From NCBI GenBank assembly GCA_023450615.1, contig JAEXGT010000034.1, forward strand, positions 18,923 to 82,922: DNA of 64,000 nucleotides, given 5' to 3'. Below are positions 16,683 through 24,702 of the stretch, piece by piece. Each line of letters opens with the position of its first letter. The stretch's first letter is position 1. The stretch is from Pseudomonadota bacterium (GTDB taxonomy: Bacteria; Pseudomonadota; Alphaproteobacteria; Rhizobiales; Beijerinckiaceae). Below the pieces are notes generated by a model. That model saw only the letters and a list, made by a program, of their open reading frames with translations, was not told where the DNA came from and ran no database searches. The position numbers and the translations under genes are program-made.

Positions 16683-19600
16683 ATGTTCCTTACACGCATC
16701 AGCATCAACAACCCGGTTTTCGCCACCATGATGATGGTGGCGATCCTCGTGGTCGGGCTGTTCTCCTATCAGCGCCTCGGCGTTGACCAGTTCCCCGATG
16801 TGGATATCCCGACCGTCGTCGTGACGGCGGCCTATCCCGGCGCGTCGCCCGAAGCGGTGGAGAGCGACGTCACGCGCAAGATCGAGGATGCCATCAATAC
16901 GATTGCAGGCCTCGACACGCTCACCTCGCGCTCCGTCGAGGGGCGCTCCATCGTGATCGCGCAATTCACCCTCGATACGCCTGCCGCCGTCGCCGTGCAG
17001 GACGTGCGCGAGAAAGTGGCGGGCATTCGCGGCCAGCTGCGGGACGAGGTGGACGATCCGACCGTCACGCGCTTCGATCCCGACAGCGCGCCCATCGTGT
17101 CGATTGCCGTGGAATCCTCCGTGCGCTCCCTGCGCGAGTTGACCACGCTTGCCGACGAGGTGCTGCTCAAGCGCATCCAGACCGTGCGCGGCGTGGGCAG
17201 CGCCACCATCGTGGGTGGTGTGAAGCGGCAGGTCGAGGTGCGACTGAAGCCCGACCGCATGCAGGCCCTCGCCATCGGCGTGGACCAGGTGGTGGCAACG
17301 ATCCGCTCCGAGAACCAAGACCTGCCTGCCGGTAACGTGACCCGTGGGCGCGAGGATAAGGTCGTTCAGATCGAGGGCACCGTGAAGGAGCCGCGTGAGA
17401 TTGGCAACTTCATCGTGGCCCAGCGCGGCGGCTCGCCGGTGCGTCTGTCGGAAGTGGCCGACGTCATCGACGGTCAGGAGGAGAAGACGAACCTTGCCCT
17501 GTTCAACGGCAGGCCGGCGCTCGCTGTCGATGTGGTGAAGGTGCAGGGCGCCAACACCATCGAGGTGGCCGACGGCGTGTTCCGGGCCGTGGAGGAGCTC
17601 AAGAAGTCGCTGCCGTCCGATGTCGGGCTGTCCGTGGTGAGGGATTCCTCGAAGGGCATCCGCAGCTCGGTGAACAATGTGCAGAGCACGATGTTTGAAG
17701 GCGCGATCCTGACGGTCGCCATCGTGTTCCTGTTCCTGCATTCGTGGCGGTCCACGGTCATCACCGGCCTGACGCTGCCGATTTCGGTCATCGGCACCTT
17801 CGCGGCGCTCGCCTTCATGGGGTTCACCCTGAACAGCATGACCCTGATGGCCCTCTCGCTGGCCATCGGCATTCTGATCGACGACGCCATCGTGGTGCGC
17901 GAGAACATCGCCCGTCATCTCGAAATGGGGGCGGGCCACTTCGAAGCGGCCCTCAAGGGCACGCAGGAAATCGGCCTTGCGGTCGTGGCGACGACGCTCG
18001 CCATCGTGGCGGTGTTCGCGCCGGTCGCCTTCATGGGCGGCATCATCGGCAAGTTCTTCTACCAGTTCGGCATCACCGTCTCCGTGGCGGTGCTGATCTC
18101 GCTCTTCGTCTCGTTCACGCTCGATCCCATGTTGTCGAGCGTGTGGCACGACCCGTCCATCGGACGGAAGCCGCGTGGTGTGATCGGCTGGATGGCGCGC
18201 CTTTCCGACGGTCTGACGGAGGGCATTCTGGCTGTATATCGCCCCCTCATGCGCTTCAGCCTGCGGCGGCGCTGGGTGGTGATGGTCGCTGCCCTCGGGA
18301 TCTTCATGGGCAGCTTCGCCCTCGTGCCGATGATCGGCGTCGAGTTCGTGCCGACCGCCGATATGGGCGAGATGACCGTGAAGGTCACCGCTCCCGTGGG
18401 CTCCTCGCTCAGCTACACCGAGACGAAGGCCCGCCAGGCGGAGGCCGCGATCAAGGAATTTCCGGAGGTGGATTTCACCTATGCCGCCATCAATAGCGGG
18501 CAGGCCGCCGGCAAGAACGAGGCGAGCATCGCGATCACGCTCAAGCCCATTCATGAGCGGAAGCGCTCTGCGACCGAACTGGTGGATCTGATGCGCGCGC
18601 GTCTCAAGGCGATCCCGGGCATCGATCTGGCGGTGAGCCTGCCGGGCGTCGGCGACGGGAAGCCGGTGCAGGTCTCGATCCAGGGCCCTAACCTGGATGA
18701 ACTCGCTCGGATCGCAAGGGAAACCGCCGCCATCATGGCGAAGGTGCCCGGCGTGGTCGATATGGAGTCGAGCCTGAAGGCCGCCCGTCCGACCATCGCG
18801 GTCAGCATCGACCGGGAATTGGCGAGCGATCTCGGCGTGAGCCTGCAGCAGGTATCGGAGACGTTGAGGCCTCTGCTGTCCGGTGAGGATGCCAGCAGTT
18901 TCCGCGCGCCCAACGGCGAGAATTACGACGTCAACGTGCGTCTGCCCGAGACGGGGCGCGAGTCGCGCGAAGACCTGTCGCGCCTTTATCTCACCAGCAA
19001 GTTGACCAACGAGGACGGCACTCCGCGCATGGTCGCCCTGCGCGAGGTCGCAAGGCTCGTGCCCGGCGTCGGGCCGTCCCAGATCAACCGGCGTGATCTT
19101 GCCCGTGAAGTGCAGATCACGGCCAATGTCAGCGGACGGGCCGCGGGCGACGTCACTCGCGAGATCGGGGCTGCGCTCAAGGAGGTGAAGCTGCCTGCCG
19201 GTTACCAGTTCGTCTCCGGCGGTTCGGCGAAGAACATCGCGGAGACGTCGGGTTATGCAGGCTCGGCGCTGCTTCTGGCGGTGATCTTCATCTACATCAT
19301 CCTGGCATCGCAGTTCGGAAGCTTCCTTCAGCCACTTGCGATCATGGCCTCGCTGCCCCTGTCGCTGGTCGGCGTGTTCCTCGGCCTGCTGGCCTGGGGA
19401 TCGACGCTCAACATGATGTCCGCCATCGGCTTCATCATGCTGATGGGCCTCGTGGTGAAGAACGCGATCCTGCTGGTCGATTTCGTCAATCAGGCCCGCA
19501 AGGGCGGCATGGAGCGCTCCGCCGCGATCATGCAGGCGGCGGAAGTCAGGCTGCGCCCCATCCTGATGACCACGCTGGCGATGATCTTCGGCATGATCCC

Positions 19601-19805
19601 GATGGCGCTGGGCCTGGGAGAAGGCGGATCGCAGCGCGCCGGCATGGCTCATGCGGTGATCGGCGGGCTGATCAGCTCCACCATCCTCACGCTGGTGGTG
19701 GTGCCAGTCGCGCTCACCTTGCTCGAGGACCTAGCGCGCAAGCTCGGTTTCGGGCGCAAGGCCGACAAGGCCGAGCCCGCCCCGATGCTGCAGGCGGCCG
19801 AGTAG
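16683..19805 (+). CDS. RND (HAE1-type) efflux pump inner-membrane subunit
   Basis: Proton-driven efflux transporter of 1040 residues, normal length for AcrB/MdtB-like proteins. It begins MFLTRISINNPVFATMMMVAILVVG, of which the first helix starts near residue 13, followed by the QFPDVDIPTVVV entry to the periplasmic domain. The proton-relay acidic pair lies in helix 4 (GILIDDAIVV, near residue 400). The second half repeats the fold, with GSFLQPLAIMASLPLSLVG and GLVVKNAILLVDF. It starts one base after the adaptor stop. Substrates are unknown. A terminator follows at 19842. Confidence 0.95.
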   Translation: MFLTRISINNPVFATMMMVAILVVGLFSYQRLGVDQFPDVDIPTVVVTAAYPGASPEAVESDVTRKIEDAINTIAGLDTLTSRSVEGRSIVIAQFTLDTPAAVAVQDVREKVAGIRGQLRDEVDDPTVTRFDPDSAPIVSIAVESSVRSLRELTTLADEVLLKRIQTVRGVGSATIVGGVKRQVEVRLKPDRMQALAIGVDQVVATIRSENQDLPAGNVTRGREDKVVQIEGTVKEPREIGNFIVAQRGGSPVRLSEVADVIDGQEEKTNLALFNGRPALAVDVVKVQGANTIEVADGVFRAVEELKKSLPSDVGLSVVRDSSKGIRSSVNNVQSTMFEGAILTVAIVFLFLHSWRSTVITGLTLPISVIGTFAALAFMGFTLNSMTLMALSLAIGILIDDAIVVRENIARHLEMGAGHFEAALKGTQEIGLAVVATTLAIVAVFAPVAFMGGIIGKFFYQFGITVSVAVLISLFVSFTLDPMLSSVWHDPSIGRKPRGVIGWMARLSDGLTEGILAVYRPLMRFSLRRRWVVMVAALGIFMGSFALVPMIGVEFVPTADMGEMTVKVTAPVGSSLSYTETKARQAEAAIKEFPEVDFTYAAINSGQAAGKNEASIAITLKPIHERKRSATELVDLMRARLKAIPGIDLAVSLPGVGDGKPVQVSIQGPNLDELARIARETAAIMAKVPGVVDMESSLKAARPTIAVSIDRELASDLGVSLQQVSETLRPLLSGEDASSFRAPNGENYDVNVRLPETGRESREDLSRLYLTSKLTNEDGTPRMVALREVARLVPGVGPSQINRRDLAREVQITANVSGRAAGDVTREIGAALKEVKLPAGYQFVSGGSAKNIAETSGYAGSALLLAVIFIYIILASQFGSFLQPLAIMASLPLSLVGVFLGLLAWGSTLNMMSAIGFIMLMGLVVKNAILLVDFVNQARKGGMERSAAIMQAAEVRLRPILMTTLAMIFGMIPMALGLGEGGSQRAGMAHAVIGGLISSTILTLVVVPVALTLLEDLARKLGFGRKADKAEPAPMLQAAE

Positions 19806-19841
19806 CCGGTCGCTCCCTGATCCGGGACAGCCATCCAAGAG

Positions 19842-19866
19842 AAGGCGCGCGAGAGTGCGCCTTTTT
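19842..19866 (+). terminator. Rho-independent terminator after the RND operon
   Basis: AAGGCGC (19842-19848), an 8-nt loop, GCGCCTT (19857-19863) and a run of T form a canonical terminator 37 bp after the pump stop codon. Confidence 0.85.
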
Positions 19867-20037
19867 CTATTGGAGCACCCTATTGCGGATACGCTTTCGG
19901 GAAGGCGGAACTTCCGCTGGCGCTCTTGTCGCGATCAGGGCTGTTGCTTCTCAGGAGTCTTCTCCCACCTTTGCGTTTCTTCTTCACAGGCATCTTATGA
20001 GGCATAATGCCGAACCTGTTCATGGTTCGGGGGACCC

Positions 20038-20205
20038 ATGACGGGTGCGGGTTTCGGCGTCACTCCGTTCGCGCTCAACAGTTTGATCGCCTTTTGCGGC
20101 ACGCTCGCCATCCTCGTTGCTTTCGCGTCGTGCGCCGGAGAGGTAGCCCGAAGGAAGAACGGGCCTCCAGTATTCTTTCGTGAAGCCGCTACGTCCTCGC
20201 CTTGA
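20038..20205 (+). CDS. Possible small hydrophobic protein (55 aa)
   Basis: A short open frame starting ATG at 20038, with CGGGGGA a few bases upstream as a possible ribosome-binding site. The predicted protein has a hydrophobic stretch at about residues 11-32 (FALNSLIAFCGTLAILVAFA) followed by a charged RRKNG segment, which fits a single-pass small membrane protein. A hairpin CGAACC-N7-GGTTCG (20011-20029) lies just upstream. The 469-bp gap between the RND terminator and the hydrolase holds no other gene I can support. An overlapping minus-strand frame also exists, so this is tentative. Confidence 0.3.
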   Translation: MTGAGFGVTPFALNSLIAFCGTLAILVAFASCAGEVARRKNGPPVFFREAATSSP

Positions 20206-20301
20206 GCCTCCGGCTCGGCCGCCACTGCAGTTGCGTATGCCTATGGGATCAAAGCGATCCCAGAGAATCCTCTGATGCAATCCAGTGAAGGGAGAAGAAC
20301 C

Positions 20302-21126
20302 ATGGGGACCATCACGACGAGAGACGGCACCGAGATCTTTTACAAGGATTGGGGCTCTGGACAGCCCATCGTATTCCATCATGGCTGGCCGCTCAGCGCC
20401 GATGACTGGGACAACCAGATGATGTTCTTCCTTCAGCAGGGATACCGTGTCATCGCGCATGACCGCCGCGGCCATGGACGCTCGACGCAGACCGATCAAG
20501 GCAACGAGATGGACACCTATGCCGATGATCTCCTCCAACTCGCGAAGGCGCTGGACCTCAGGGACGCCATTCATATCGGCCATTCGACCGGAGGCGGCGA
20601 GGTTGCCCGCTATGTCGCCCGCGCCGAGCAGGGACGTGTTGCGAAGGCCGTGCTGATCGGAGCCGTGCCTCCGGTCATGGTCAAGTCGGACAGCAATCCC
20701 GGCGGCTTGCCCTTGGAGGTCTTCGACGGCTTCCGCGACGCGCTCGCGGCAAACCGCGCGCAGTTCTATATCGATGTGGCTTCCGGGCCCTTCTACGGCT
20801 TCAACCGCCCCGGTGCGAAAGTATCACAAGGCTTGATCGACAACTGGTGGCGCCAGGGCATGATGGGAGGCATCAAGGCGCATTACGATTGCATCAAGGC
20901 CTTCTCCGAAACCGACTTCACCGAGGACCTCAAGGCGATCGAGGTTCCCGTCCTGGTCATGCATGGCGACGATGATCAGATCGTCCCCTATGCGGATTCC
21001 GCGCCGCTCTCCGTCAAGCTCCTGAAGCAGGGCAGCCTCAAGGTCTATCCAGGCCTGCCTCATGGGCTGTGCGCAACGCACCCGGAGACCGTCAATCCCG
21101 ATCTCCTGGCCTTCGTCAAAGGCTGA
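20302..21126 (+). CDS. Alpha/beta hydrolase, non-heme chloroperoxidase/arylesterase type
   Basis: Cytoplasmic hydrolase of about 274 residues in the family of cofactor-free chloroperoxidases and aryl esterases. The triad is visible: Ser95 in GHSTGGGE, Asp225 in HGDDDQIVP, His254 in GLPHGLC. The oxyanion region HHGWPLSADDW is also typical. Members hydrolyse esters or perhydrolyse acids; the real substrate cannot be read from sequence. The ATG at 20302 follows GGGAG; an upstream in-frame start at 20275 lacks one. It is a single-gene unit closed by a hairpin at 21149. Confidence 0.92.
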   Translation: MGTITTRDGTEIFYKDWGSGQPIVFHHGWPLSADDWDNQMMFFLQQGYRVIAHDRRGHGRSTQTDQGNEMDTYADDLLQLAKALDLRDAIHIGHSTGGGEVARYVARAEQGRVAKAVLIGAVPPVMVKSDSNPGGLPLEVFDGFRDALAANRAQFYIDVASGPFYGFNRPGAKVSQGLIDNWWRQGMMGGIKAHYDCIKAFSETDFTEDLKAIEVPVLVMHGDDDQIVPYADSAPLSVKLLKQGSLKVYPGLPHGLCATHPETVNPDLLAFVKG

Positions 21127-21148
21127 TCCGCAGCTGCTCCTAAGGTTA

Positions 21149-21184
21149 CGGCAAGATCAGCGGAAACTCCGCATGATCTTGCCG
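21149..21184. terminator. Long hairpin after the hydrolase gene
   Basis: CGGCAAGATCA (21149-21159) pairs with TGATCTTGCCG (21174-21184), enclosing a second stem GCGG-AAACT-CCGC. No T-tract follows, so it is a hairpin barrier or 3'-end stabiliser rather than a textbook terminator. Confidence 0.5.
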
Positions 21185-21343
21185 ACCGTTCTGTCGCGCG
21201 ATTCCAGATCGGGCAGCATGCCGGTAGGATTGCCTTCCGGCGTGCGGTCTGTCCGCTCGAAGCCAGATGCGTGCCGCGTCTCCAGAATAGGCGGGTGGAC
21301 AGAAATATACCAGCCGTTGCATTTGTGTCAGAGAGCTGTCTAA

Positions 21344-22228
21344 ATGGCCTCACGGAGAGGGTTCGTGAGCCGGCACGTCAAGCAGCGTCTCGAGGAAAGC
21401 CTGAACATGGCGACAGCGTCCGGCAGGGCGGTGGCGAGCTTCATGTTGGCCAATCTCAACGATTTGCCTTTCGAGACCTCGGCCTCCATTGCCCAGAAGA
21501 TCGGTGTCAGCGAACTGACGGTCGGGCGCTTTTGCCGGTCCATCGGCTATCGCCATCTCAAGGATCTCAAAGATCATCTGCGGACGGATTTGGGCGGGAG
21601 TCCCTGGCTCCTGGGCGACCGGCTGAAGGCGTTCCAAAAACGCAGCCGCGAGGATCTCGGCGAGCTGACCCGGAGCTTCGAGCTGGAAGTCTCGGCCCTG
21701 GTCCGGGTTTACGAATATGCGCAATCGCCCGCCTTTCAGGCCGTCAGCCGGCGTCTGGCCACGGCTTCACGGGTGTTGGCCGCCGGGTTCCAGACGGAGA
21801 GGGGGATCGCCGCCTCGTTCGTCCATAACCTTCAGTACCTTCGCGACAATGTGCAGCTGCTCGATGGAGCCTCGGGCACCTTCGGCGAGGTGCTTTTAGG
21901 GGGCGATGGGCAATCGGCCCTTGTGATCTTCGAAGCCCGCCGCTACTCGCGCCAAGCCAGGCTTCTGGCCATCAAGGCGCATGAGCGGGGCATCCCGGTC
22001 ACCCTGGTGACCGATCCCTATTGCGATTGGGCGGATGGCTGCACCAGCGAGGTGTTCCGCATTCCCACGGACATCAACCTGTTCTGGGAATCGACGGCGC
22101 CGATGCTCTCATTGGTGCATCTCATGCTGAACGCGGTATTCAATGAACTCGGCCCGAAGGTCGAAGAGCGGCTGAATGCCACGGCGGCGCTTTATCAGGA
22201 ATTCGTCGGCTATACGGAGCACCCGTAA
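21344..22228 (+). CDS. MurR/RpiR-family transcriptional regulator
   Basis: Regulator of 294 residues: an N-terminal HTH_6 domain (about 20-95, with SIAQKIGVSELTVGRFCRSIGY, given here as its ends SIAQ and SIGY) and a C-terminal SIS domain (about 130-270). SIS domains usually bind phosphosugars, but RpiR relatives also control amino acid uptake. It is the first gene of an apparent operon with a polar amino acid binding protein 49 bp downstream, two permeases and a DadA-like oxidase. It likely controls that operon and itself. Start at ATG 21344 with AGAGAG upstream. Confidence 0.88.
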   Translation: MASRRGFVSRHVKQRLEESLNMATASGRAVASFMLANLNDLPFETSASIAQKIGVSELTVGRFCRSIGYRHLKDLKDHLRTDLGGSPWLLGDRLKAFQKRSREDLGELTRSFELEVSALVRVYEYAQSPAFQAVSRRLATASRVLAAGFQTERGIAASFVHNLQYLRDNVQLLDGASGTFGEVLLGGDGQSALVIFEARRYSRQARLLAIKAHERGIPVTLVTDPYCDWADGCTSEVFRIPTDINLFWESTAPMLSLVHLMLNAVFNELGPKVEERLNATAALYQEFVGYTEHP

Positions 22229-22277
22229 AGTGGACGTGAAGAGGACCGGACAGGTCGAAACAACAGAGGGTACAGGA

Positions 22278-23039
22278 ATGTACAAGACTATTCTCGCCGC
22301 AGGCATCTGCATTCTGAGCATGGCGTCCGTGGCGTCGGCGCAGGAAAAGAAAGAACTCGTGATTGCGTCCGAGGGCGCCTATCCGCCCTTCAACTTCATG
22401 GATTCCAGCAACAAGCTGCAGGGCTTCGACATCGATATCACCAATGCTCTTTGCGAGAAGATGCAGGTGAAGTGCACCATCGTCGCCCAGGATTGGGACG
22501 GCATCATCCCTGCGCTGCTCGCCAAGAAATATGACGCCATCGTCGCTTCCATGACGATCACTGACGAGCGCAAGAAGCAGATCGACTTCACGGACCGCTA
22601 TTACCGCACGCCGCTCTCCGTTGCTGTCACGAAGGACTCGCCCATCAAGGACACCTCGGTCGCTTCCATGAAGGGCAAGAGCGTGGGCGCTCAATCCTCC
22701 ACCACCCAGGCGATCTATGCCGAAGACACCTACGGCAAGGGCGGCGCGGATGCGAAGCTCTACCCGACGCAGGATGAGGCCAATGCCGATCTCGCCAACG
22801 GCCGTCTCGATGCGTCGGTCGCAGACAAGTTCGTGCTGGTCGAGTGGCTGAAGAATGCGGGCAAGGATTGCTGCAAGCTTCTCGGCGACATCGAAGGCAC
22901 CATGTCCGAGGCAGGCATTGCCGTCCGCAAGGAGGACAAGGAGCTGAAGGAGAAGCTGAACAAGGCGATCAAGGATATCGTCGCCGACGGCACCTACAAG
23001 AAGATCCAGGACAAGTACTTCGCGTTCGACATCTACTAA
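22278..23039 (+). CDS. Polar amino acid ABC transporter substrate-binding protein
   Basis: Periplasmic protein of about 253 residues of the SBP_bac_3 family (ArgT/HisJ/OccT-like). Signal peptide MYKTILAAGICILSMASVASAQ, then KELVIASEGAYPPFNFMDSS, GFDIDITNALCEKM and the MTITDERKKQIDFTDRYY signature region (quoted in pieces). The strong resemblance to lysine/arginine/ornithine and opine binding proteins suggests a basic or amino-acid-like ligand. The start at 22278 follows AGGGTACAGGA. A repeated palindromic element separates it from the permease genes. Confidence 0.92.
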   Translation: MYKTILAAGICILSMASVASAQEKKELVIASEGAYPPFNFMDSSNKLQGFDIDITNALCEKMQVKCTIVAQDWDGIIPALLAKKYDAIVASMTITDERKKQIDFTDRYYRTPLSVAVTKDSPIKDTSVASMKGKSVGAQSSTTQAIYAEDTYGKGGADAKLYPTQDEANADLANGRLDASVADKFVLVEWLKNAGKDCCKLLGDIEGTMSEAGIAVRKEDKELKEKLNKAIKDIVADGTYKKIQDKYFAFDIY

Positions 23040-23052
23040 GATTGAAACTGTC

Positions 23053-23169
23053 TTCATCCGGAGGAGCCTGCGTCAGCAGGCGTCTCGAAGGAGGCTCCAG
23101 AAACACTGGAAACGCCTCGCCCTTCGAGACGGATTGCTGGCGCAATCCTCCTCAGGGTGAGGCTCTGGG
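23053..23169. repeat. Dispersed intergenic palindromic element, copy A
   Basis: Same element family as 25967-26075 and 45087-45187. All begin with a TCATCC.GAGGAG-type end, contain GCGTCTCGAAGGAGGC or a close variant and CGCCTCGCCCTTCGAGACG in the middle, and end CCTCAGGGTGAGG. The two ends are complementary, so the whole unit can fold. It lies between a binding-protein gene and its permease gene, and may hold the promoter-proximal 3' end of the more abundant message. Confidence 0.75.
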
Positions 23170-23184
23170 CGACGGGTCGGTCCT

Positions 23185-23898
23185 TTGCAGGAAATCCTTT
23201 CACTTCTTTCCTTCTCCGATGGAGGCTGGGGCAGCGCGCTCGCGGCGGGCACGCTCGTCACTTTGAGTCTTGCGCTCGCCACGCTTCCCGTCGGCATTTG
23301 CCTCGGCCTCGTCGTCGCGCTGATGGCGCGCTCGGGCAGCCCGCGCCTGAGAGCCGTGGCTACTGTCTTCACCACGATCTTTCGCGGCCTTCCCGAGTTG
23401 CTGACCCTTCTCATCGTCTATTACGGCGGTCAGATCCTCATTCAGCGCATCATGGCTGCGATGGGCTATGGCGGGTCGATCCAGATCAACGCTTTCCTGG
23501 CCGGTGTGATCGCCTTCGGTTTGGTCCTCGCGGCCTTCTCCAGCGAAGTCTGGGTTGGAGCGCTCAACACGATTGCGAGAGGACAATACGAGGCGGCGAG
23601 TGCGCTCGGGCTCAACAGGTGGCTCTCGTTCCGGCTGGTCGTCTTTCCGCAGCTCATGCGCGCGGCTCTGCCGGGCCTGTCCAACAACTGGCTGACGCTG
23701 CTGAAGGATACATCGCTGATCTCGACCATCTCCTTGGTCGACATCATGCGCCAGACGAACCTCGCCGTCGGCGCTACGAAGCAGCCGATGGTGTTCTATC
23801 TCACAGCCTGCTTCCTCTATCTGGTCCTTTCCGCAGGATCGGGCCTTGTCTTCTCGTTCCTGGAACGCCGCGCCAATCGCGGCCATGTGAGGGGCTAG
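23185..23898 (+). CDS. Amino acid ABC transporter permease, HisQ/OccQ type
   Basis: Inner-membrane permease of about 237 residues with five or so membrane helices. The HisQ-class features are TIFRGLPELLTLLIVYYGG and the EAASALGLNRW coupling loop. The start is TTG at 23185, the first plausible codon after the palindromic element; no ATG precedes the first helix, so the start is uncertain. Four bases separate it from the HisM-type gene. It pairs with that permease to form the heterodimeric channel. Confidence 0.88.
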   Translation: MQEILSLLSFSDGGWGSALAAGTLVTLSLALATLPVGICLGLVVALMARSGSPRLRAVATVFTTIFRGLPELLTLLIVYYGGQILIQRIMAAMGYGGSIQINAFLAGVIAFGLVLAAFSSEVWVGALNTIARGQYEAASALGLNRWLSFRLVVFPQLMRAALPGLSNNWLTLLKDTSLISTISLVDIMRQTNLAVGATKQPMVFYLTACFLYLVLSAGSGLVFSFLERRANRGHVRG

Positions 23899-23902
23899 AG
23901 CG

Positions 23903-24685
23903 ATGCTGCGCGATCTCCTCGGCCTCGTGATCGACCTCGATCTCCTCGACCGGTACGGCTGGCGCTTCCTCGACGGTGTCGTCGTGACCGCGCAGCTGGT
24001 GGCGATTTCCTTCACCCTCGGCGGCGTTCTCGGGTTGCTGTTGGGACTCGCACGTCTGTCCAAGAACCGTGCCCTGCGCTGGTTCGCATCCGCCTATATC
24101 TATTTCTTCCGAGGCTCGCCGCTTCTGGCGCAGCTCTTCCTGCTCTATTACGGGCTCGGCTCGCTACGGCCCTTCTGGACCGATCTCGGCCTCTGGTGGT
24201 TCTTCCGCGAGGCTTGGTACTGCGCTCTGCTTGCCTTCACGCTCAACACGGCGGCCTATCAGGCCGAGATCTTCCGCGGTGGCATCCAGGCGGTGCCGAG
24301 AGGGCAGCGCGAAGCCGCGGCGGCCTTGGGGATGCACGAGGCCGTCACCTTCTTCAAGGTCATCCTGCCCCAGGCCATGATCGTCGCCCTGCGGCCGCTC
24401 GGAAACGAGCTCATCCTCATGGTCAAGGCCAGCGCCATCGCATCGCTTGTGACGATCTACGATCTCATGGGCGTAACGAAGCTCGCCTTTTCGCGCTCCT
24501 ATAATTTCGAGCTCTATCTGTGGGCGGCGGTGCTCTACCTGCTGATCGTCGAAAGCATCCGGCGTCTATGGGCCTTGCTCGAACGGCGTCTCACCCGGCA
24601 CATGCGGGCAGGGGATCCCGTCCAGCCTTCGCAGGCGGGCTGGCTGGGCCGCATGACGAAATCCGTTCTGAAGCCCAACACTTGA
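23903..24685 (+). CDS. Amino acid ABC transporter permease, HisM/OccM type
   Basis: Second inner-membrane permease, about 260 residues. YFFRGSPLLAQLFLLYYGLG and the EAAAALGMHEAV coupling loop identify it as a HisM-class subunit. The C-terminus carries a hydrophilic tail of about 30 residues. An ATP-binding subunit would be expected next but the following gene is an oxidoreductase, so the ATPase must be supplied from elsewhere. Confidence 0.92.
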   Translation: MLRDLLGLVIDLDLLDRYGWRFLDGVVVTAQLVAISFTLGGVLGLLLGLARLSKNRALRWFASAYIYFFRGSPLLAQLFLLYYGLGSLRPFWTDLGLWWFFREAWYCALLAFTLNTAAYQAEIFRGGIQAVPRGQREAAAALGMHEAVTFFKVILPQAMIVALRPLGNELILMVKASAIASLVTIYDLMGVTKLAFSRSYNFELYLWAAVLYLLIVESIRRLWALLERRLTRHMRAGDPVQPSQAGWLGRMTKSVLKPNT

Positions 24686-24702
24686 AGTGAGAAACACCCA
24701 TC

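Noticed and set aside
16263..19652. A 1129-codon open frame antisense to the RND pump gene
   Set aside because: It is rich in His, Arg, Asp and Gly with no recognisable domain, and lies opposite a perfectly conserved pump gene. Such frames are a by-product of high G+C third positions.
19995..20225. A 76-codon minus-strand frame in the gap before the hydrolase
   Set aside because: Proline- and lysine-rich without domain character and without a ribosome-binding site.
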